Assembly: GCA_002529455.1 (NCBI GenBank)
Contig: NYMS01000006.1
Coordinates: 534,432-598,431 of the forward strand
From: Glycomyces fuscus
Lineage (GTDB): Bacteria > Actinomycetota > Actinomycetes > Streptosporangiales > Streptosporangiaceae
Direction: 5' to 3'
Length of the DNA stretch: 64,000 bases
How positions within the stretch are numbered: the stretch's first letter is position 1; each line of letters begins with the position of its first letter. Positions 50,310 to 59,978 of the stretch are shown here, one piece after another. The position numbers and the translations under genes are program-made. The notes under the pieces were generated by a model. It worked only from the letters and a program-made list of their open reading frames with translations. It did not search any database and was not told where the DNA came from.

Positions 50310-52028
50310 GTGGACAGGGGCAGCAGCCCGCTGGAGTACGCCGCCCTCCTGGTCGTACTGTCCCTGCTGGTGGCGACCGCCGCGCACGGGGCTCTCGGAC
50401 ACCTGCCCGGAGAGCTGCGGGGCGCCGTGCACCGTGCGCTGGGCGGCGCGTCCGGTCCCCGGCCCGCGGAGGACGGCGCGGACACCGGTGGCGGCACGGC
50501 CACAACCGGCCACCGACCCGCGCCGGAGGGGGCCTGGAGGCTGGATCCCGTAGCCGCCGCGGAGGCGGTCCTGCGCTGCGCACGGGCCGGCGCCCTCCCC
50601 GACCCGGTGGCCCGGACGGACTGCGCGCTGTCCCTCCTGGGCCTGCTGGACGCGGAGGTGTTGGAGGCCACCGTCCTGCGGCTGGAGGGCGAGGATCTGC
50701 GCGAACTCTTCCGAAGCCCGTCCTTCGGCGCCTCCGTCGCGGCCCGGACCGCGGTCCGCCTGCTGTGGGAGCACGCCGCCGAGGAGACCCTGCGACGGCT
50801 GTCGCGGACCCGCACCTTCGGCTTCCTCGAACCGTTCCTGGAGTCGCCCCACAGTGACTGGGTGCTCACTTTCGTGGATGTCGGAAGCGATCACGTGCGT
50901 GGGACCATCGAACGGAACACTGCGTCACCGCGTCGTACCCCCCGTCACCCTCCGGTGCCAGACGAAGACGATCCGCAAACCCCCCGCGTTCCGTGTCCCC
51001 GGCGGTCGCGCGAAGACCCGCAGAAACGAGGCCCAGGCCGTGTCGATCCCGTCGATGCCGCACCCCTCCGACCCCGACGAGCAGCCCTCCTCCCCGGGAG
51101 GGCGGCCGAACTGGCTCGTCTCCCTCCTCATGGTGCTGGTCTGCCTGGCCGTGGTCGCCAGCGGGTGGGGCGTGGCCCGGCTCGTCGTGGGCGGTCCCCT
51201 GCCCCCGCTGGACGTCGCGGAGGGCCCGGGGTCCCGGCCGCCGCGAAGCGGGTCCGCCCGCACCGAGGCGGCCCCCGAGGACGCCGAGGCCTATCTGGAG
51301 GGCGCCGCGGAACTCGTGGAGGACTCCTCGGCCTTCCACATCACCTTCACCGTGTACGACGGGCGCTCCGACCCGGAGGAGGCGCCGGAGCCCGGCCGCG
51401 GGGCGGACCCCGCCGCCGGTTCCGCCGACGCCTTCCCCGGGGGGCCCGCGATCCGCTCCGCGACCGCCTCCGGCGAGGTCACCTCAGGCCGCGGTCAGGC
51501 CATGTACGACTCCGGGGCCGAGCCGGAGTTCGACCACTACTTCTCCACCGTGGACGGACGGAGCGTGTACCGCTACGACGTGGGCGGCGGTCAGCTCATG
51601 ATGACCGCCGACCGGGGCCTGGAGCTGCTGGACCCGCCCAGCGCCGCCGACCGGTACCTGTGCTCGCGCACGTACGGATCGGCCAAGCTGCGCGAGGTGC
51701 TCGACACCTCCACCGACCTCACGCTGCGGGGGAGGGAGGAGGTGGGTCTGGAGTGGCCGGAGCTGCACAGCACGCACAGCGCCTACCGCTACACGGGCAC
51801 GTTCACGGCGATGCTGGGCGGCTACGACCCCGAGGCCGGGCACAACACCCTCACCGCGGTGGAGAACGCCGAGTTCGAGCTGTGGATCGACGAACAGGGG
51901 TATCCGCGCAGGTTCGACTACCGCACCGCGAACGGGGTCGGGGAGAGCTACGAGTACCACTCCTTCAGCTGACCCCGGCCCCGGCCGAGACCACGTCGGG
52001 GACGCGGGCGGTGTCGTCCATCTCGTAG
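50310..52028 (+). CDS. Flp-like prepilin protein whose expected stop is missing
   Basis: The start is GTG at 50310 with GGAGG seven bases upstream. The N-terminus is a prepilin leader, DRG then SSPLEYAALLVVLSLLVA, with Glu at +5 and Tyr at +6. Residues about 70-185 form a helical domain with cysteines (VLRCARAGALPDPVARTDCALSLLG). From about 50865 the third-position GC bias is lost, yet the frame stays open to 52028 and runs over the next gene in another phase. One extra base in the CCCC run at 50847-50850 would bring TGA at 50855 into frame and give a 182-residue protein. So the true product probably ends near 50857; the long form is a frameshift or sequence error. Confidence 0.55.
   Translation: MDRGSSPLEYAALLVVLSLLVATAAHGALGHLPGELRGAVHRALGGASGPRPAEDGADTGGGTATTGHRPAPEGAWRLDPVAAAEAVLRCARAGALPDPVARTDCALSLLGLLDAEVLEATVLRLEGEDLRELFRSPSFGASVAARTAVRLLWEHAAEETLRRLSRTRTFGFLEPFLESPHSDWVLTFVDVGSDHVRGTIERNTASPRRTPRHPPVPDEDDPQTPRVPCPRRSREDPQKRGPGRVDPVDAAPLRPRRAALLPGRAAELARLPPHGAGLPGRGRQRVGRGPARRGRSPAPAGRRGGPGVPAAAKRVRPHRGGPRGRRGLSGGRRGTRGGLLGLPHHLHRVRRALRPGGGAGARPRGGPRRRFRRRLPRGARDPLRDRLRRGHLRPRSGHVRLRGRAGVRPLLLHRGRTERVPLRRGRRSAHDDRRPGPGAAGPAQRRRPVPVLAHVRIGQAARGARHLHRPHAAGEGGGGSGVAGAAQHAQRLPLHGHVHGDAGRLRPRGRAQHPHRGGERRVRAVDRRTGVSAQVRLPHRERGRGELRVPLLQLTPAPAETTSGTRAVSSIS
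51055..51972 (+). CDS. Membrane-anchored secreted protein, unknown function
   Basis: A 305-residue protein. A short polar N-terminus leads to one membrane helix (about 22-45), then a Pro/Ser linker and an extracellular domain: AYLEGAAELVEDSSAFHITFTV, then QAMYDSG, VYRYDVGGGQLMMT, and YRYTGTFTAMLGGYDPEAG, ending with GYPRRFDYRTANG. The fold resembles LppX/LolA-type lipid-binding proteins, but anchored by a helix; this is a weak guess. I chose the ATG at 51055; a GTG at 51040 is possible. The coding signal is strong and conflicts with the longer frame of the preceding gene. It meets the next gene tail to tail with an 8-bp overlap. Confidence 0.78.
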   Translation: MPHPSDPDEQPSSPGGRPNWLVSLLMVLVCLAVVASGWGVARLVVGGPLPPLDVAEGPGSRPPRSGSARTEAAPEDAEAYLEGAAELVEDSSAFHITFTVYDGRSDPEEAPEPGRGADPAAGSADAFPGGPAIRSATASGEVTSGRGQAMYDSGAEPEFDHYFSTVDGRSVYRYDVGGGQLMMTADRGLELLDPPSAADRYLCSRTYGSAKLREVLDTSTDLTLRGREEVGLEWPELHSTHSAYRYTGTFTAMLGGYDPEAGHNTLTAVENAEFELWIDEQGYPRRFDYRTANGVGESYEYHSFS

Positions 52029-53020
52029 GCGTAGGGCGGGTCGTCGACCTCTCCGAGCAGGTCGGGCTGCTCGGAGTCCACGAGCAGGTTGTCGCGGGTG
52101 ACCACGTTGCCGGGCTCCTCCTCCGCCGTGGACACCGAGACCCGGGTGCCCTCGAAGTAGTTGCCCTCCACCAGCACGTTGGAGTCGTCGGCCGACTCCA
52201 CCCCGTACTCCTCGTTGGCCCGGAAGTAGTTGTTGAACACGTGCACGTGCTCGGCGAACCGCGCCCTGGGGTGGCGGCCCGCCGTTCCGTCGAAGTAGTT
52301 GTGGTGCACGGTGACCCGCAGCGCGCCGGGCTCCTCCTCCCCGCCGCCGACGGCGAGCGCCGACTCGGCGTCGGCGAAGTGGTTCCAGGACAGGGTGACG
52401 TGGTCGGCGCCGCCGGTCACCGAGACGAGGGGGTCGTCCCCGCCGCCGGAGAACGTGGAGCCGTCCACCCACACGTGGTGGGCTCCGCCGCGCACGGACA
52501 CGGCGGTCCCGTCGGCCTCCACCCGCAGGTTGGACAGGATGACGTTGCTGGCCCCGTCGACCACCAGCCGGCCGCCGGTGAGCTCGGCGCCCTCCTCGAC
52601 GCCCACGAGGGTCTTGTCCGAGCCGACCCGCACCGCCCCGTCCAGGTCGATCCGGCCGGCGACCTCGACGGTGAGCGGCTCCTCGGCGGCCAGGTGGTCG
52701 GCCAGCTCCTCGGCGTCGGAGGCGGTGACGGTCTCCCCCTCCGCCCCGCCCACCGCGCCCGGGTGCTCCTCGCCGTCGCGCTCCAGGGGCTCACCCGCCC
52801 AGCCGACCGGCCTGCCCGGCGCCTCCTCCGGCGACTCCTCCGGGGTCTGGTCGGGGCTCTGTTCCGTCGGGGATCCCGACTCGTCGGCCTCCGTGTCCGG
52901 TGGGGCGGCGGCGCCGGTCTGCGGCTGCGCCGCGGCCTCCTCCTCCTCGGGGGAGCACGAGGTGAGGGCGGCGCACAACAGCGCCGCCGCGGCCGCGGCG
53001 GCGATCGGGTGAGATCTCAT
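51965..53020 (-). CDS. Pectate-lyase-like (parallel beta-helix) lipoprotein
   Basis: A 351-residue protein. The signal peptide ends in the lipobox LTSC. An acidic Glu/Pro/Ser spacer (about 22-75) precedes a beta-helix with the polysaccharide-lyase-1 pattern: KTLVGVEEGAEL, NVILSNLRV, HVWVDGSTFSGGGDDPLVSV, DHVTLSWNHF, HHNYFDGTAGRHPRARF, and HVFNNYF. The RHPRAR arginines match the catalytic region of pectate lyases. The calcium site (usually DHxxFS.xxDGLIDI) is partly changed (DGSTFS, DDPLVSV), so activity is uncertain. The ATG at 53020 begins the signal peptide. Substrate unknown. Confidence 0.85.
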   Translation of the reverse strand: MRSHPIAAAAAAALLCAALTSCSPEEEEAAAQPQTGAAAPPDTEADESGSPTEQSPDQTPEESPEEAPGRPVGWAGEPLERDGEEHPGAVGGAEGETVTASDAEELADHLAAEEPLTVEVAGRIDLDGAVRVGSDKTLVGVEEGAELTGGRLVVDGASNVILSNLRVEADGTAVSVRGGAHHVWVDGSTFSGGGDDPLVSVTGGADHVTLSWNHFADAESALAVGGGEEEPGALRVTVHHNYFDGTAGRHPRARFAEHVHVFNNYFRANEEYGVESADDSNVLVEGNYFEGTRVSVSTAEEEPGNVVTRDNLLVDSEQPDLLGEVDDPPYAYEMDDTARVPDVVSAGAGVS

Positions 53021-53202
53021 CAGGGGCTTTCCAACGCAGCGGGACAGGGGGTGTGGGGGCTGGGGTGCTGCCGGGCGGTGCCGTGGACCCGAGGCGGTGT
53101 CGCACGGCCACGGGGGCACGGGCCTTCCGACGGACGGTCCCGGCGTTCCCGGCCGTCCACCCGTCCGGGGGGGCGGGTTCGGCGGGCCGGGAACCATGCC
53201 CG

Positions 53203-53225
53203 GGGCGTGTTCGGTGAACACGCCC
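53203..53225. promoter_or_regulatory. Inverted repeat GGGCGTGTTC-GGT-GAACACGCCC
   Basis: A perfect 10-bp inverted repeat with a 3-base spacer, about 180 bp upstream of the pectate-lyase-like start. It contains GTGTTC/GAACAC, a common repressor half-site form. The 414-bp gap 53021-53434 holds this site and the terminator at 53360, and otherwise no gene. Confidence 0.5.
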
Positions 53226-53359
53226 TAGACCTTGCCACAGCCGGGTTCGCGGTCCCAACCCCAACCCCCCGCCCCGGAGCGGTGACCGCGCGCCGTGTGG
53301 GGGACGGCACACCGCTCGGGGAGGGCGCACGGGGAACCCACACCGGGGGCGCACGCCGA

Positions 53360-53392
53360 AGGGCGCCGGCCCCTCACGGGGACCGGCGCCCT
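53360..53392 (-). terminator. Terminator of the peptide ABC operon
   Basis: A 10-bp stem (53360-53369 with 53383-53392) continues past one mismatch into CCC/GGG pairs. It lies 43 bases after the stop of the substrate-binding protein gene on the minus strand. Confidence 0.75.
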
Positions 53393-53434
53393 GGCCGAGG
53401 TGTCGGACGCACCCGGGGTGCCTTGGTCGGAGGG

Positions 53435-55135
53435 CTACTCGGCGGCCCAGCCGATGTCCTCGTAGACGTAGTCGGAGGCCAGGCCGAACTCGCCCCAGTT
53501 GTGCAGGTCCTCGTTCACGACGTAGAGGCCGGGACGCTCGAAGAACGGAATGGTCACGACCTCCTCCCACAGCAGGCGGTCGATCTCGTTGGCGATCTCG
53601 GCGTAGCGGTCCGGGTCGGTCTCGGCCCGGAGCTCGTCGAACTTCTGGTCGATCTCCTCGGTCGAGGTACGGGCGAGGTTGTTGCCCCACTCGCCGTCCT
53701 CGTCCGGCATGGCGTAGTTCTCCTTGGCGTCACCCGCGTAGGGGTTGGTGCCGGTGAGGACGTACGTGGCGACCTCGTAGTTGCCCGGGATGACGTACTC
53801 GGAGAACAGGGCGTTGCTCGGCACCTGCTGGACGTTGACCTCGATGCCGATCTCGGCGAGCATGTCGCGGCCGATCTCGGCCTCGTCCTGGGCGATGGCC
53901 ATGTCGTCGGAGGCCACCCAGTCCAGGGTCAGCGTCTCGCCCTCCTCGTTGGTGCGGAACTCGGCGCCCTCCTCCAGGGTCCAGCCCGCCTCGTCGAGCA
54001 GCTCTCCGGCGCGCTCGGGGTCGTACTCCCCGTACCCCTCGCTGTTGTCCTGGTAGCCGTGCTGGCTGGACCGCAGCAGGCGGTTGGACTCGCCGGTGAT
54101 GGGCCAGTCGACCGCGCCGAGGGCGACCTCGGCGAGGGCGTCGGTGTCCAGGCCCAGGGAGATCGCGTGGCGGACGCGGACGTCCTCCAGGTCGGGGCTG
54201 GCGCCGTTGAGCGAGGCGAACCGGTGTCCGTGGTTGACGGCCTCGGTGAAGTAGGTGCCCTCGCGGTCCTTGAGCAGCTCGTAGCCCGCGGCGTCGTAGC
54301 CGAGGTAGAAGCCGTCGATCTCACCGTTGTTGAACGCGCCGGCCATGGCGTCGGTGCCCATGGCGTCGAAGACGATCTCGTCCAGCAGGGGCTCGGTGCC
54401 CCACCAGTCCTCGTTCTTCCTGATCGTGATGCGCTCGGCGACGTCGTCGAACTCCACGTCCCCGAAGGGCCCCGCGGTGACGGGGTAGTCCTTGACGTAG
54501 CCCTCCTTGAAGAGCTCCTCGTCCTCCATGTACTCCTTGGGGTACAGCGGGGAGAACAGGGACGGCCACTCGGCGAAGGGCTCGTCGAACCTGAGGGTGA
54601 AGGAGTAGTCGTCGTCGCCGGGGACGAACTCGGTGACCTGGTCGTACCCGGCGGTGCCGCCGAGCTCCCAGTCGCCCTCGCGCGAGCCGCTGACGGTCTC
54701 GACCTGGGCCTCGTAGTCCTCGTAGGTGATGGGCTCGCCGTCGGACCACACGGCGTCGGGGTTCAGCTCGTAGGAGACCTCGAGGCCGTCGTCGCTGACC
54801 CCGTAGTCGAGCACGAAGTCGGTGTTGGGCGAGTGCGCGCCCTCGGCGTCGTACCGGGTCGGGTTGGGCAGCACGGCGGCGGACACACGGCGCACGTTGG
54901 TCATGTTGCCCTGGGTGTGCCACATGTTGTGCTGCTGGTCGTAGGCGCTGAGGGCCCACACGAAGGTGCCGCCCTCCCGCAGGTCCTCTCGCGGCGCGGG
55001 GTTGAGGTCCTCGGCGGCGAGGGCCGCCACCTGCTCCTGGGCGTCCTCCTGCTCACCGCCGCCGTCGCCGCAGGCGCTGGCCGCCATGACCAGTGCCGCG
55101 ACGGGGGCCAGGTAGCCCACCTTCCCGATTCGCAT
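53435..55135 (-). CDS. ABC transporter substrate-binding lipoprotein, family 5 (DppA/OppA-like)
   Basis: A 566-residue protein. The signal peptide ends in the lipobox AASAC (C22). The solute-binding family-5 pattern follows: REGGTFVWALS-like start, VSYELNPDAVWSDGEPITYEDY, FAEWPSLFSPLYPKEY, PFGDVEFDDV, and DVRVRHAISLGLDTDAL, ending PYVYEDIGWAAE-like. It captures peptides or similar solutes outside the membrane for the permease encoded upstream. It is the last gene of the operon (permease, permease, ATPase, binding protein), 86 bp after the ATPase gene. Substrate cannot be told. Confidence 0.93.
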   Translation of the reverse strand: MRIGKVGYLAPVAALVMAASACGDGGGEQEDAQEQVAALAAEDLNPAPREDLREGGTFVWALSAYDQQHNMWHTQGNMTNVRRVSAAVLPNPTRYDAEGAHSPNTDFVLDYGVSDDGLEVSYELNPDAVWSDGEPITYEDYEAQVETVSGSREGDWELGGTAGYDQVTEFVPGDDDYSFTLRFDEPFAEWPSLFSPLYPKEYMEDEELFKEGYVKDYPVTAGPFGDVEFDDVAERITIRKNEDWWGTEPLLDEIVFDAMGTDAMAGAFNNGEIDGFYLGYDAAGYELLKDREGTYFTEAVNHGHRFASLNGASPDLEDVRVRHAISLGLDTDALAEVALGAVDWPITGESNRLLRSSQHGYQDNSEGYGEYDPERAGELLDEAGWTLEEGAEFRTNEEGETLTLDWVASDDMAIAQDEAEIGRDMLAEIGIEVNVQQVPSNALFSEYVIPGNYEVATYVLTGTNPYAGDAKENYAMPDEDGEWGNNLARTSTEEIDQKFDELRAETDPDRYAEIANEIDRLLWEEVVTIPFFERPGLYVVNEDLHNWGEFGLASDYVYEDIGWAAE

Positions 55136-55221
55136 GGGGATCTTCCTCTCTGGGGTGATGCAGCCGGCGCGCGGGGTGGCGCCGACCGGGACGAGCCGGC
55201 CGTCGGGGGTCGGACGGCCTC

Positions 55222-57408
<2,187 letters not shown>

Positions 57409-57422
57409 GCGTGTGCCTCCCC

Positions 57423-58334
57423 CTAGGAACGGCGCGACTTGGACTGCGGGTCGAGGGCGTCGCGCAGCCCGTCCCCGATCATGTTGACCGCGAGCACCAT
57501 CAGCACCAGCAGAACCGTGGGGAACGCGAACATCCACGGGGCGGTGGTGGCGAACGACGCTCCCTGGGCGATGACCATGCCGAGGCTGATGTCGGGTGAC
57601 TGCACCCCCAGGCCGAAGTAGCTGAGCGCGGTCTCCCCGATGATGGCGGCGCTGACCGTGATCGTGGCGTCCGCGATGAGCAGGGACGACATGTTGGGCA
57701 GGATGTGGCGCAGGATGATCTTGTGCGAGGGCACCCCCATGAAGCGGGCGGCGTGGATGTACTCGCGTTCGCGCAGGGAGATGGTCAGGCCGCGGATCAT
57801 CTTGGAGATGACCATCCAGCTGAACGCGGCGAGCAGGATGACCAGGACGAACCAGCCGCCCTGGCCGACGAAGTGCCGGGACAGGATGGCCAGGACGACG
57901 AAGTTGGGCAGGACCAGCGCCAGGTCGGCGATCCACATCAGGGCCCGGTCCGTCACGCCTCCGAAGTAGCCGGCGAAGGCGCCGACGAGGGCGGCCACGC
58001 CCGTGGAGATGGCGGCGACCAGCAGACCGATGAGCAGTGACTTCTGCAGGCCGGCGGTGGCCTGGGTGAAGATGTCCTGGCCGGTGCGGTTGGTGCCCAT
58101 CCAGTGCTCGGCCGAGGGTGCCTCGAGCAGGGCGGCGTAGTCCCGCTCGCCCACCCCCCAGCCGCTGACGAGCGGGCCGGCGAAGGCGAAGAGCGCCAGC
58201 AGGACGAGCATGACGGCGCCGACGATGACCCGTCGCGTGCCCAGGAGCTGGCGTGCGACGTCCTTGAACCGGTTGGGCGCCGGGGGCAGGGCCGGTGCCT
58301 TGGCGGACTCCGAGTCCTTCTCGATCGTGCTCAT
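57423..58334 (-). CDS. Peptide ABC transporter permease, DppC/OppC-like
   Basis: A 303-residue membrane protein. It has a polar N-terminus, one helix ([19 protein letters not shown]), a periplasmic-type loop with [19 protein letters not shown], and five more helices. The EAA-type loop reads [27 protein letters not shown]. It pairs with the DppB-like permease 70 bp upstream. Confidence 0.93.
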   Translation of the reverse strand: MSTIEKDSESAKAPALPPAPNRFKDVARQLLGTRRVIVGAVMLVLLALFAFAGPLVSGWGVGERDYAALLEAPSAEHWMGTNRTGQDIFTQATAGLQKSLLIGLLVAAISTGVAALVGAFAGYFGGVTDRALMWIADLALVLPNFVVLAILSRHFVGQGGWFVLVILLAAFSWMVISKMIRGLTISLREREYIHAARFMGVPSHKIILRHILPNMSSLLIADATITVSAAIIGETALSYFGLGVQSPDISLGMVIAQGASFATTAPWMFAFPTVLLVLMVLAVNMIGDGLRDALDPQSKSRRS

Positions 58335-58404
58335 GGCGTGGTCTCCAGCCGAACTGGCGCGGTGGTGCGCGGTGAAACGTTGCGGACGGCGGCGAGGGGC
58401 ACGG

Positions 58405-59385
58405 TCACACCCGCACCCTCGGGTCGAGCCAGGCGTAGAGGATGTCCGAGAGGAAGGACGCCGCCATGATCGTGATCGCCATGAACCAGGAGACGGCCGC
58501 GACCACGTGGACGTCCTGGCGGAAGATGGAGTCGATCAGCCACGCCCCCATGCCGTGCCAGCCGTAGATCTTCTCGGTGAAGGTCGCTCCCGACACCAGG
58601 GCGCCGAAGGTGAACGTGAAGTAGGTGATGGTGGGGATCAGCGCGGTGCGCAGCGCGTGCTTGAACAGGGCCTTCCTGCGCGTGAGCCCCTTGGCCATGG
58701 CGGTGCGCACGAAGTCCGCGTTGAGCACGTCCAGCATCATGTTGCGCTGGTAGCGGGCGAACGAGGCGAAGAGGGCGACGGCCAGCACGATCGTGGGCAG
58801 AAGGGCGTGGTGGACGCGGTTGAGCAGCAGTTGCCACCACGTTCCGTCGAAGCCCGCCGAGTACTCGCCCGAGTAGCGCAGCAGCTGGAGGCCGAGACCG
58901 TCGTTGATCGTGACGGCGAGGACCTGGACGACGATCGCGATGACGACCGTGGGCACCGAGAGGACGAAGAAGGAGGCCGCCGTGGCCGCCTTGTCGAACC
59001 TGCGGTACTGGCGCACCGCGGCGTAGGCGCCGACCGCGATGCCGACGGCGCTGCCCAGGACGGTGGCGACCGTGATCAGGCGCAGGGTCACGCCCGCCTT
59101 CATCCACATCTGGTCGGTGACGTCCCCGCCCTGGATGGTCCTGCCGAAGTCGCCCTGGACCACGCCGCCGAGCCAGGTGGCGTACCGCTCGGCGAGCGGG
59201 GTCCGGTCGTTGAGGTTGAGGGCGTCCAACTGGGCGTTGACCGCCTCCGGCGTCGGCGGCGGCTGCATCTGCTCGAAGTAGCCGCGCGGATACAGGTTCG
59301 TCGCGGCGAGCAGGTAGGCGAAACTCGTCGCGAGAAAGATCAGCACGACGTAGTTCAGCAGTCGCCTGGCCAGGAACTTGCCCAA
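58405..59385 (-). CDS. Peptide ABC transporter permease, DppB/OppB-like
   Basis: A 326-residue membrane protein: first helix LLNYVVLIFLATSFAYLLA, family periplasmic loop, and the EAA-type segment (RYQRNMMLDVLNADFVRTAMAKG then FKHALRTALIP). It is the first gene of the operon. The start is TTG at 59385: GGAG lies six bases upstream and no ATG is better. A 26-bp inverted repeat about 100 bases upstream may control the operon. Confidence 0.92.
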   Translation of the reverse strand: MGKFLARRLLNYVVLIFLATSFAYLLAATNLYPRGYFEQMQPPPTPEAVNAQLDALNLNDRTPLAERYATWLGGVVQGDFGRTIQGGDVTDQMWMKAGVTLRLITVATVLGSAVGIAVGAYAAVRQYRRFDKAATAASFFVLSVPTVVIAIVVQVLAVTINDGLGLQLLRYSGEYSAGFDGTWWQLLLNRVHHALLPTIVLAVALFASFARYQRNMMLDVLNADFVRTAMAKGLTRRKALFKHALRTALIPTITYFTFTFGALVSGATFTEKIYGWHGMGAWLIDSIFRQDVHVVAAVSWFMAITIMAASFLSDILYAWLDPRVRV

Positions 59386-59482
59386 AACTATCTCCGAACC
59401 TCACAGCCGAGCCCGACACTCGTCCCGTTGTGCGCGGTCGTTACTGGGGGCACCCGTGGTCGGGGTCCGAAGCACCAGGAGG

Positions 59483-59508
59483 ACGATGCCAACGGTGGAT
59501 GGCATCGT
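59483..59508. promoter_or_regulatory. Inverted repeat ACGATGCCA-N8-TGGCATCGT upstream of the ABC operon
   Basis: Perfect 9-bp arms with an 8-base spacer, about 100 bp before the TTG start of the first permease gene. This looks like a site for a dimeric repressor of transport genes (LacI, ROK or GntR class). No such regulator gene is adjacent. Confidence 0.55.
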
Positions 59509-59914
59509 TAAGCCTTCGCGATCCCGCGACCACCGGCGGGGGTTGCTCCCGGTGACTGCCGAAACACACTTGCGTCCCGTTCACGATCAGTGACCGGAAT
59601 GTCAAGAGTCTGGAGTGAACTAGACACTCGACGGTAAACACTGCATCAAGAAAAGACAACAGTGCACAATTAAGCACCCGATTGCAGTCGATTTGTCAAG
59701 GTTTACACAGTCTGCGATGAAATCGCTCTGCACGGTGACCGCCAGCTCAACTGACCTGGCAAAACGCCATTCGCCACCGGGGCGCACGCCACTCCGGCGG
59801 CTCCACATTCGGACATAAGGCCACAAAAATGTCGCCCAATGGTGATCTGGCGTAACAGGGACGAAACCCCCTCCCCTGCCTGCGCGTCGGCCCCGGGAGG
59901 GTTTCGCCAACGGC

Positions 59915-59962
59915 GCGGGAGCGCCCGAAGAACGTCCGTTCTCCCCGGGCGCGCGCTCCCGC
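59915..59962 (-). terminator. Terminator of the MftF-like gene
   Basis: GCGGGAGC (59915-59922) pairs with GCTCCCGC (59955-59962). Inner GCCCG/CGGGC and GAACG/CGTTC pairs extend the stem past bulges. It begins 17 bp after the stop. Confidence 0.7.
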
Positions 59963-59978
59963 CCGGCCACCGCAACGG

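Larger units (their letters stand above)
59386..59978. other. 593-bp gap between the peptide ABC operon and the MftF-like gene
   Basis: The middle part (about 59580-59830) is AT-rich for this genome and holds no protein-like frame. The left part contains the ABC-operon promoter region and an operator-like repeat; the right end holds the terminator of the MftF-like gene. Confidence 0.5.
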
